Assembly: GCF_000763315.1 (NCBI RefSeq)
Contig: NZ_JPST01000013.1
Location: forward strand, 62,001-126,000
Length of the DNA stretch: 64,000 nucleotides
Direction of reading: 5' to 3'
From: Thermoactinomyces daqus
GTDB lineage: Bacteria > Bacillota > Bacilli > Thermoactinomycetales > Thermoactinomycetaceae
Under the pieces are notes generated by a model. That model saw nothing but the letters and a program-made list of their open reading frames with translations. It had not been told where the DNA came from and ran no database searches. Each line of letters starts with the position of its first letter. Within the stretch, counting starts at the first letter, position 1. The position numbers were made by a program, and so were the translations under genes. This document shows, piece after piece, positions 57,228-64,000 of this stretch.

Positions 57228-58427
57228 ATGAAGGAAAAACGGATCGTGCTCGGTGTCACAGGTGGGATCGCTGCTTTTAAAGCCGCTTCTGTCGCCAGCG
57301 GGCTTGCGCAACGCGGATATGATGTGAGAGTGATTATGACCAAGTCGGCAACTCAATTTATCACCCCTCTTACAATGCAGATCTTGTCCCGGCATCATGT
57401 GGCAGTCGACACCTTTGATGAATATAATCCCGAAGTGGTGAACCATATCGATCTGGCCGATCACGCCGATTTGTTTATCATTGCCCCGGCGACGGCCAAT
57501 ATCATTGCCAAAATGGCCCTTGGACTCGGGGATGACATGCTGTCGACAACCTTATTGGCCACGCAGGCCCCGATCGTGGTTGCACCGGCGATGAACGTAC
57601 ATATGTACGAAAATCCGGTCGTGCAAAAAAATCTCGCGACCCTGAGAGAGCGGGGCGTCTTTTTCATTGAACCGGGGCAAGGGCATCTGGCCTGTGGTTA
57701 TGTGGGAAAAGGACGCATGGCAGAGCCTGAGGAAATCATCTCGTGGGTGGAAACGTTTTTTGCCGGAGGGAAACCGCTCGCCGGAAAAACGGTGCTGATC
57801 ACGGCGGGACCGACGCAGGAACCGATCGACCCGGTGCGCTACATCTCCAATCACTCTTCCGGCAAGATGGGATTTGCCCTGGCGGAAGCAGCCGCCAAGG
57901 CCGGGGCGGAAGTCATCTTGATCGCCGGGCCGGTTTCGCTGCAAACACCGGAGAGGGTGAAAAGAATCGACGTCGTGCGGGCTTTGGAAATGAGAGAAGC
58001 GGTTTTACACTATTTGCCGCAAGCCGATATTATAATAAAAGCAGCCGCTGTATCCGATTACCGGCCGTTGCAGGAACATGGGCAAAAGCTGAAAAAAACG
58101 GCGGATCAACTGACCCTCACGCTGACGAAAACGGAAGATATCGCCAGCGAAGTGGGAAAGAGAAAAAAAGAGCATCAACTATTCGTGGGCTTTGCCGCAG
58201 AAACACAGCGGGTTGAGGATTATGCCAGAGAGAAGCTCGAGCGCAAGGGGATGGACCTGATTGTGGCGAATGATGTGACCTTACCGGGAGCGGGCTTTGG
58301 AACGGAAACGAATATCGTGACGGTTTATGACCGGCAGGGAAAAGTTCTGTCGTTGCCGCTGATGAGCAAGGCCGAAGTGGCAGCGGAAATCATCCGGCTG
58401 ATCGGAGAACGCTTGCATGGGAACTGA
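57228..58427 (+). CDS. coaBC: Bifunctional phosphopantothenoylcysteine decarboxylase/synthase
   Basis: Catalyses two steps of coenzyme A synthesis. The 399-residue fusion has an N-terminal FMN-dependent CoaC domain (LGVTGGIAAFKAA, NHIDLADHADLFIIAPATAN with the active histidine, and C156 in LACGYVGKGRM). A C-terminal CoaB domain has the synthase motifs ITAGPTQEPIDPVRYISN and AAAVSDYRP. It starts after GGGAGAGGGGG and overlaps priA by 11 nt. In Bacillus this is yloI/dfp. Confidence 0.96.
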   Translation: MKEKRIVLGVTGGIAAFKAASVASGLAQRGYDVRVIMTKSATQFITPLTMQILSRHHVAVDTFDEYNPEVVNHIDLADHADLFIIAPATANIIAKMALGLGDDMLSTTLLATQAPIVVAPAMNVHMYENPVVQKNLATLRERGVFFIEPGQGHLACGYVGKGRMAEPEEIISWVETFFAGGKPLAGKTVLITAGPTQEPIDPVRYISNHSSGKMGFALAEAAAKAGAEVILIAGPVSLQTPERVKRIDVVRALEMREAVLHYLPQADIIIKAAAVSDYRPLQEHGQKLKKTADQLTLTLTKTEDIASEVGKRKKEHQLFVGFAAETQRVEDYAREKLERKGMDLIVANDVTLPGAGFGTETNIVTVYDRQGKVLSLPLMSKAEVAAEIIRLIGERLHGN

Positions 58428-60897
58428 TGCCGGTTTGATTGCTGAAGTGATTGTCGATGTACCGGCCAAAGCCACTGACCGTCCCTATGATTACCGGATT
58501 CCGACTGAACTTTTTACGGAGGTGCAGATCGGCAGCCGGGTAAAAGTGCCGTTTGGCCCGCAGAAACGGATCGGTTATGTGGTCAATATCAAAGAACGGC
58601 CCGCTGCCGGACGCCTGAAATCGATTCAGGAGGTAATGGATTTTGCGCCCCCGCTCACTCCGGAACTGGTGCAGCTCGGGTTTTTTATGGCCAATGAGTA
58701 TTTGTGCCGTACGATTACCGCTCTCCAATCGATGATTCCTGCCGTACTGAAGGGAACCTACCAAAAAATCGTCCGTCTGCACCCGGAGGCCGGACGAAAA
58801 GAAGAAACGCTGCTCAGCCTTTCTGCCAAGTCATTATTGGTTCACCTGCGCGAGCAGGGGGAGTGCGCATGGGAGGATGCTCTCCGTTTTGCAGGAGTGG
58901 ATGCCTCTCTCCTGAGGCAACTGAGCGAGGAGAAATGGGTGGTTTTGGAGGAGAGAGTCGGCGATCGTGTCACGAAGCAAAAAGTGATCTTCGTCCGGCC
59001 CAAAAAACCGGAGGAATTGGCGAACGCCGCTGCTTCCCTGTCGGCCCGGGCGGTCAGACAAAAAGAAGTGCTCCGTTTTTTTGAAAAAAGGCCGCGAGAG
59101 ATCGCGTTGCCCGATTTGCTGTCAGAACTGGGTGTCGCCCGTTCCACCGTAAAAACGCTGGTCGAGGCGGGATTTCTTGAATGGGAGGAACGGGAGTTGT
59201 ATCGCGATCCCTTTGCCCATCGCCAGTTTGAGCGGACCGCTCCTTTGCCGCTGACGCCTGAGCAGTATCAAGCCTTTGCGTCGATCGTGGCCCCGATCAG
59301 GGAACGCTGTTTCCGCTCCATTTTGCTTCACGGGGTGACGGGGAGCGGAAAAACGGAAATTTACCTGCAGGCGATCGCCGAAGTGATGCAGCAGGGGCGG
59401 GAAGCGATTGTACTGGTTCCGGAAATCTCGTTGACACCGCAGATGGTCGACCGTTTTAAAAGCCGGTTTGGCGATCTGGTGGCCGTGTTGCACAGCGGGC
59501 TTTCCGGCGGAGAACGCTATGATGAATGGCGCAAAATCCGGTTGGGTAAGGTTAAAGTGGCAATAGGAGCCCGCTCGGCGATTTTTGCCCCATTCCAAAA
59601 TGTGGGGCTGATCATCATCGACGAAGAACACGAATCCTCTTATAAACAAGAAGAGAATCCGAAGTATCACGCGCGGGACGTTGCTCTGTGGCGGGCACAA
59701 CACCATGGGGCTGCCCTGGTTCTCGGTTCGGCCACTCCGGCGGTGGAAACGGTTGTGAGCGCACAGCAGGGATGGCATGAGTGGGTGCAGTTGAAAGAGC
59801 GGGTAAAAGGAAGACCGTTTCCGCAGATGGAGATTGTCGATATGCGGGAAGAATTGCGCAAAGGAAACCGTACCATGTTCAGCGAGCGGTTGAAGGAGGA
59901 ATTGCTTTCCTGTGTCAACCGGGGGGAACAGGCGGTTTTATTCCTCAACCGCCGCGGTTTTTCCACTTTTGTCATGTGCCGGGAATGCGGCGAAGCGCTA
60001 GTCTGCCCCCACTGTGACATCTCGCTTACCTACCATCAGACCAACCGGACGGTGCGTTGTCACTATTGCGGTTTTGCCCAGCGGATGCCGGGGGCGTGTC
60101 CGCATTGCCAAAGCAAACATATCCGTCATTTCGGCACGGGTACGCAACGGGTCGAAGAAGAACTGGCACGGCGTTTTCCCGGTCTGCGTGTGATTCGCAT
60201 GGATGTGGACACCACCAGCCGGAAAGGGGCGCACGAACGGTTGCTCAACGCATTTGGCTCCGGAAAAGCGGATGTTTTGCTGGGAACGCAAATGATCGCC
60301 AAAGGATTGGACTTTCCGCAGGTGACGCTGGTCGGGGTGATCGCCGCCGATTCCATGCTGCATCTTCCGGATTTTCGGGCTGCCGAACGGACGTTTCAAT
60401 TGTTGACGCAAGTGAGCGGCCGGGCCGGGAGGCATGAAAAGCCGGGCCGGGTGATCATTCAAACATACAGCGCTGACCATTACAGCATTGAACGGGCCGT
60501 TGAGCATGACAGCGACGGTTTTTACCGACAGGAAAGCATCATTCGGAAACAGCATGGATATCCTCCTTTTTACGGCTTGTTTACCCTCTTGTTAAGCCAT
60601 CCGGATCGCGTTTCCCTGATGCGGCAGGGACAGGAAATGGCGCGTTTTCTGGGAAAGAATTTACCGAAGCGGACGCGGCTCCTGGGTCCCGTTCCCGCGC
60701 CGATTCCGAGGCTGAAAGATCGTTATCGTTTGCAAATGTTGATCAAATATCCCCCTTTGGATGAAGTAACCGCAGAAAAGTGCAAAATTTGCTTGCGGGA
60801 ACTGGAGATGCGGATCGATGACGGGGATTTAAGGTTCAGCATAGATCGAGATGGAATTGTTTGGGAAAGGAGTTTTCATGAAAATGGCCATTCGTAA
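58417..60897 (+). CDS. priA: Primosomal protein N' (replication restart helicase PriA)
   Basis: Superfamily 2 helicase that reloads the replisome at collapsed forks. The 826-residue protein has the N-terminal 3'-DNA-binding domain ([12 protein letters not shown]), Walker [13 protein letters not shown] near residue 306 and the DEEH box ([17 protein letters not shown]). The zinc-binding insert has eight cysteines (CRECG, CPHC, CHYCG, CPHC). Helicase motifs V-VI are in [16 protein letters not shown] and QVSGRAGR. It overlaps def by 20 nt. Confidence 0.96.
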   Translation: MGTDAGLIAEVIVDVPAKATDRPYDYRIPTELFTEVQIGSRVKVPFGPQKRIGYVVNIKERPAAGRLKSIQEVMDFAPPLTPELVQLGFFMANEYLCRTITALQSMIPAVLKGTYQKIVRLHPEAGRKEETLLSLSAKSLLVHLREQGECAWEDALRFAGVDASLLRQLSEEKWVVLEERVGDRVTKQKVIFVRPKKPEELANAAASLSARAVRQKEVLRFFEKRPREIALPDLLSELGVARSTVKTLVEAGFLEWEERELYRDPFAHRQFERTAPLPLTPEQYQAFASIVAPIRERCFRSILLHGVTGSGKTEIYLQAIAEVMQQGREAIVLVPEISLTPQMVDRFKSRFGDLVAVLHSGLSGGERYDEWRKIRLGKVKVAIGARSAIFAPFQNVGLIIIDEEHESSYKQEENPKYHARDVALWRAQHHGAALVLGSATPAVETVVSAQQGWHEWVQLKERVKGRPFPQMEIVDMREELRKGNRTMFSERLKEELLSCVNRGEQAVLFLNRRGFSTFVMCRECGEALVCPHCDISLTYHQTNRTVRCHYCGFAQRMPGACPHCQSKHIRHFGTGTQRVEEELARRFPGLRVIRMDVDTTSRKGAHERLLNAFGSGKADVLLGTQMIAKGLDFPQVTLVGVIAADSMLHLPDFRAAERTFQLLTQVSGRAGRHEKPGRVIIQTYSADHYSIERAVEHDSDGFYRQESIIRKQHGYPPFYGLFTLLLSHPDRVSLMRQGQEMARFLGKNLPKRTRLLGPVPAPIPRLKDRYRLQMLIKYPPLDEVTAEKCKICLRELEMRIDDGDLRFSIDRDGIVWERSFHENGHS

Positions 60898-61360
60898 AAT
60901 TGTGCAATATCCCGATCCCGTCCTGAAACAAAAGGCAAAGCCGGTGACCAAATTTCACGCGCGCTTGGCGAAATTGCTCGATGATATGGCGGAGACGATG
61001 TATGACGCTCGTGGCGTTGGATTGGCTGCGCCGCAAGTCGGAATCCTGAAGCGGGCAATTGTGGTCGATGTCGGAGAAGGGCTGATTGAAATGGTAAATC
61101 CGGAAATCGTCGAGAAAAAGGGAGAACAGATTTCTCCGCCGGAAGGCTGCCTCAGCATTCCCAATCTGCTCGGGGAAGTGCGCCGGGCCAACTGGATCAA
61201 GGTCAAAGGGCAGGATCGCCACGGAAATCCGGTGGAAATCGAGGCGGAAGGATACCTGGCGCGTGCCTTCCAACATGAAATCGACCATCTGAACGGCGTT
61301 TTGTTTATTGATGTGGCTGAACGCGTGTTCCGCCCGGATGAAGAGGAGGAAGAGGATTGA
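60878..61360 (+). CDS. def: Peptide deformylase
   Basis: Removes the formyl group from nascent peptides. The 160-residue protein has motif 1 [10 protein letters not shown], motif 2 EGCLSIP with C91, and motif 3 HEIDH with H133, E134 and H137, giving the complete metal site. It is type I-like in length. ATG 60878 follows AAAGGAG; ATG 60884 is a close alternative. Its stop overlaps the fmt start (TTGA), coupling the enzymes that add and remove formyl groups. Confidence 0.95.
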   Translation: MKMAIRKIVQYPDPVLKQKAKPVTKFHARLAKLLDDMAETMYDARGVGLAAPQVGILKRAIVVDVGEGLIEMVNPEIVEKKGEQISPPEGCLSIPNLLGEVRRANWIKVKGQDRHGNPVEIEAEGYLARAFQHEIDHLNGVLFIDVAERVFRPDEEEEED

Positions 61361-62307
61361 CGGATCAAGTCAAAGTCTTGTTTATGGGAACTCCGGATTT
61401 CGCCGTTCCCTCCTTGGAATCGCTGGTACGGGAAGGCTATCATGTGATCGGGGTGGTGACCCAGCCTGATCGGCCCAAGGGCCGCAAGAAAGAATTGACT
61501 CCTCCCCCGGTTAAGATGGCGGCGCAAAAGCTGGGACTGCCCGTTTACCAGCCGGAAAAGTTGCGCGATCCGGAAGCGGTGGAAAGAGTATTGTCGCTGA
61601 AGCCGGATTTGATCGTCACAGCCGCCTACGGGCAAATTTTGCCGGAAGCTATTTTAAAGGAACCCAAATTCGGCTGCATTAACGTCCACGCTTCCCTCCT
61701 GCCGAAATATCGTGGGGGAGCCCCGATCCATCACGCGATCATCAACGGGGAGAAAGAAACCGGCATCACGATCATGTATATGGTCAAAGCGCTGGATGCG
61801 GGAGATATCATTTCACAACGCTCCATTCCGATCACGGATGATGATGATGTCGGAACCATGCATGAGAAGCTGAGCGTCCTCGGAGCTGAACTGTTGACGG
61901 AAACGATGCCTCTGCTTCTGGAAGGCAAGATAACAGCGGTCAAACAGGATGAAAGTCAGGTAACCTATGCGCCCAATATTACGCGTGATGATGAAAAAAT
62001 CGATTGGACACGCACGGCCATGGAACTTTGGAATCAGGTGCGAGGCCTTTATCCTTGGCCTGTCGCCTTTACCACTTGGAAGAATCAGCCGTTTAAAATT
62101 TGGCGGGCGAAGCCGGTTGAAAAACAGGCCACGGCCGAACCCGGGACAGTGGTGCAGATTGATGAAGCCGGGATTTTGGTCGCGACCGGAGGCGGACATT
62201 TGCTGTTGCAGGAGGTGCAGCCGGCGGGAAAACGCAGGATGCCGGTGGCTGAATTCGTGCGCGGGCGGCAGATGACGGTTGGAGAACAGTTAGGGGATCG
62301 GAAATGA
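61357..62307 (+). CDS. fmt: Methionyl-tRNA formyltransferase
   Basis: Formylates initiator Met-tRNA using 10-formyl-tetrahydrofolate. The 316-residue protein has [15 protein letters not shown] at the N terminus and the formyl-transferase active site [15 protein letters not shown] with the catalytic Asn and His. [10 protein letters not shown] is also conserved, and a C-terminal OB-like domain follows from about residue 205. The start is TTG 61357, overlapping the def stop. It overlaps rsmB by 4 nt (ATGA). Confidence 0.96.
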   Translation: MTDQVKVLFMGTPDFAVPSLESLVREGYHVIGVVTQPDRPKGRKKELTPPPVKMAAQKLGLPVYQPEKLRDPEAVERVLSLKPDLIVTAAYGQILPEAILKEPKFGCINVHASLLPKYRGGAPIHHAIINGEKETGITIMYMVKALDAGDIISQRSIPITDDDDVGTMHEKLSVLGAELLTETMPLLLEGKITAVKQDESQVTYAPNITRDDEKIDWTRTAMELWNQVRGLYPWPVAFTTWKNQPFKIWRAKPVEKQATAEPGTVVQIDEAGILVATGGGHLLLQEVQPAGKRRMPVAEFVRGRQMTVGEQLGDRK

Positions 62308-63668
62308 AGAAAGCCACAGCCCGGGAAGTTGCGCTTGATATTCTGATTGAATATGAAGAAAGGCACTCATACAGCAATCTTCTCTTAAACCATGCTCTGG
62401 AAAAAAGCGGGCTGGATGACCGGGACAAGCGCCTGGTGACCGAGCTGGTGTACGGGACGATTCAGCGGATGAATACGCTTGATTGGATATTAAATTCCCT
62501 GGTTAAAAAAGGAACCGGTTCATTGGAGCCCTGGGTGGGCCAGCTGTTGCGCCTGGGAATTTATCAACTGGCCTATCTGGATAAAATTCCTTCCCGTGCA
62601 GCCGTTCACGAAACCGTACAGATCGCCAAAAAGAGAGGACATAAGGGGATTTCCGGATTGGTTAACGGAGTGATGCGGTCCTATCTGCGGCAGAAGGAGA
62701 GACTGACGCCTTCCGCCTTTCCGAAGAACATCAAGGAAAAAGCCCTTTATTATTCCCATCCGGAATGGATGGTGCGCCGGATGGAAGAAGTATACGGTGA
62801 AGAAGAATCCCGCCTGATGTTCACTTCCAATCATGTTCCGCCCAAAGTAAACATTCGCGTCAACTCCCTGCGCCTGACGCGGGATCAATTTATTGAAAAA
62901 TGGGGAAGGCAGCAGGAGGGGAAGGCCCTCCCCTCTCCTGTTTCACCCGACGGCATCCGGATCGAGCGAGGCGGGAATCCGGCTTTCTCCTTGCTGTTCC
63001 GGGAAGGAGACTGTTCAATTCAGGATGAAAGTTCCATGTTGGTCGCTCCGGCGCTTGATCCGCGGCCGGGGATGAAGGTGCTCGATGTTTGTGCGGCCCC
63101 GGGCGGGAAAACGATGCATATGGCGGAACGGATGAAGAATGAAGGTTCCATTTTGGCTTGTGATATTCATGAGCATAAATTGGAGCTGATCTCTTCCAAT
63201 GCAAACCGGCTGGGGATTACCATTGTCACTCCGAAAAAGGCGGACGGAAGGGAGCTGGGCAAAGAGATCGCCAGGGAGACTTTTGATGCCATTCTGCTGG
63301 ATGCCCCTTGCTCCGGGCTGGGGGTGATTCGCCGCAAACCCGATATCAAATGGAGCAAAGAAGCCAGGATGATCGACCCGCTGGTGCAGATGCAGAAGGA
63401 GTTGCTGGAAGCAGTTGCGCCGCTTCTGAAACCGGGCGGAGTGCTCGTCTACAGCACCTGCACCATTGAACCGCGTGAAAACCAGGAGCAGGTCGAGGCC
63501 TTTTTATCCCGCCATCCGGAGTTTTTTGCCGATGAAAAATGGCAGGAAAACCTGCTTCCGCTCGTGCGGGAGCGTGCCATCATCGCCGGTGGATGGCTGC
63601 AAATCCTGCCGCATCATTTTATGAGCGACGGTTTTTTTATCGCCCGGATGATCAAACGGCCATCGTGA
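62304..63668 (+). CDS. rsmB: 16S rRNA (cytosine-967-C5)-methyltransferase
   Basis: SAM-dependent RNA m5C methyltransferase (Sun/Fmu family). The 454-residue protein has an N-terminal NusB-like RNA-binding domain (residues 1-140, REVALDILIEYEERHSYSNL) and a Rossmann catalytic domain. The SAM motif is VLDVCAAPGGKTMHMAE; the two catalytic cysteines lie in LLDAPCSGLG and YSTCTIEPREN. It is translationally coupled to fmt. In Bacillus this is yloM. Confidence 0.95.
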   Translation: MKKATAREVALDILIEYEERHSYSNLLLNHALEKSGLDDRDKRLVTELVYGTIQRMNTLDWILNSLVKKGTGSLEPWVGQLLRLGIYQLAYLDKIPSRAAVHETVQIAKKRGHKGISGLVNGVMRSYLRQKERLTPSAFPKNIKEKALYYSHPEWMVRRMEEVYGEEESRLMFTSNHVPPKVNIRVNSLRLTRDQFIEKWGRQQEGKALPSPVSPDGIRIERGGNPAFSLLFREGDCSIQDESSMLVAPALDPRPGMKVLDVCAAPGGKTMHMAERMKNEGSILACDIHEHKLELISSNANRLGITIVTPKKADGRELGKEIARETFDAILLDAPCSGLGVIRRKPDIKWSKEARMIDPLVQMQKELLEAVAPLLKPGGVLVYSTCTIEPRENQEQVEAFLSRHPEFFADEKWQENLLPLVRERAIIAGGWLQILPHHFMSDGFFIARMIKRPS

Positions 63669-63769
63669 AGACATGGCCCGAAACGGGACGACGACGGAAG
63701 GAGCCGGAGCGAAGAGAATGACCAAAAAGGCGGCGTGAACCGGCATATGGAGGCTGTGTGATCAAGTTG

Positions 63770-63803
63770 AACCATTCACCGCAACAGGTGGATGGTTTTT
63801 TTT
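63770..63803 (+). terminator. Terminator after rsmB
   Basis: AACCATTCACC (63770-63780) pairs with GGTGGATGGTT (63787-63797), with one wobble and a 6-nt loop, then a run of T. It ends the coaBC-priA-def-fmt-rsmB unit. Confidence 0.88.
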
Positions 63804-63830
63804 GTCTTCATTTTCCATATTCCGTATTAT
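63802..63830 (+). promoter_or_regulatory. Probable SigA promoter for the last gene
   Basis: TTGTCT (63802-63807) and TATTAT (63825-63830) are 17 nt apart, directly after the rsmB terminator and about 50 nt before the next start codon. Confidence 0.5.
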
Positions 63831-63878
63831 TTTGCATGTTTTTCATGCATGTCGGGCAGGTTATGAATGGTGATGTGA

Positions 63879-64000
63879 ATGAAGAAAGCGTCGTATCGAA
63901 TCTTGCGCTTAAAAGAGCGCAGGAAGCAGAAAAAGCTGGAACAGCATAATGAAAGCCAGCTGAGCAAAGCGGTTCAGGAGGAAACGCACATTTTTGACAC
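63879..64000 (+). CDS. Unidentified gene, 3' truncated by the window edge
   Basis: From ATG 63879 a frame stays open to the window end (40 codons). It begins MKKASYRILRLKERRKQKKL, a strongly basic and probably helical N terminus, then QHNESQLSKAVQEETHIFD. I do not recognise a family. The upstream ribosome-binding site is weak (GGTGATG), but a terminator and a promoter-like pair precede it, consistent with a new transcription unit. In Bacillus rlmN follows rsmB; this N terminus does not look like RlmN. Confidence 0.45.
   Translation, partial: MKKASYRILRLKERRKQKKLEQHNESQLSKAVQEETHIFD

Noticed and set aside
63758-63949. 63-codon frame after rsmB
   Set aside because: It begins before the rsmB terminator and crosses it; the frame starting at 63879 is better supported.

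Overview
The window is about 64 kb of core chromosome from an endospore-forming member of the Bacillota, in the Bacillales. The evidence is a division and cell-wall cluster running into spoIIGA-sigE-sigG, SpoVE, RemA, SplB, SepF/DivIVA, a T-box ileS leader, PyrR attenuators, strong Shine-Dalgarno sites and many TTG starts. Intermediate GC and details of gene order (murA inside the division cluster, no ylxWX or sbp) suggest a Thermoactinomycetaceae- or Alicyclobacillaceae-like lineage rather than Bacillus itself. This placement is inference. No rRNA, tRNA, IS element, prophage or CRISPR array was seen.

Layout. 1-8 kb: end of the division/cell-wall cluster (spoVE-murG-murB-murA-divIB, then ftsA-ftsZ behind a probable SigH promoter). 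8-11 kb: the sporulation switch spoIIGA-sigE-sigG, with a Spo0A-type promoter and a hairpin that hides the sigG ribosome-binding site. 11-15 kb: the ylmC-ylmD-ylmE-sepF-ylmG-ylmH-divIVA cluster. 15-22 kb: T-box-controlled ileS, a convergent amino-acid permease, a YteA/YlyA-type zinc-finger protein, lspA and rluD. 22-32.5 kb: the pyrimidine operon pyrR-uraA-pyrB-pyrC-carA-carB-pyrF-pyrE, with two PyrR attenuators and no pyrK or pyrD. 32.5-37.6 kb: yugN-like and splB (minus strand), a cytochrome bd oxidase pair (plus strand), a small DUF2553-like gene and a DinB-like gene. 37.7-43.7 kb: rqcH, a GH18 lipoprotein and a calcium P-type ATPase. 43.7-54.7 kb: a more variable interval with dapF, a DUF3153-like lipoprotein, pgi, a GntR-ABC cassette, a ROK regulator, an M42 peptidase and an APC permease. 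54.8-63.7 kb: yicC-remA-gmk-rpoZ and coaBC-priA-def-fmt-rsmB. The window ends inside an unidentified gene.

How it fits together. Most genes are housekeeping: peptidoglycan precursors and Z-ring assembly, pyrimidine synthesis regulated by UMP through PyrR, translation start (def/fmt) and replication restart (priA). Developmental control overlays this at ftsAZ (SigH), spoIIGA (Spo0A) and sigG (leader hairpin). I did not find a clearly new multi-gene system. The least explained signals are non-coding: ribosome-binding-site hairpins before sigG and splB, a structured segment after pgi bounded by two identical 18-nt palindromes, repeated octamers before pgi, and a folded stretch after the M42 peptidase gene. 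All calls come from reading the sequence; no search or folding program was run.
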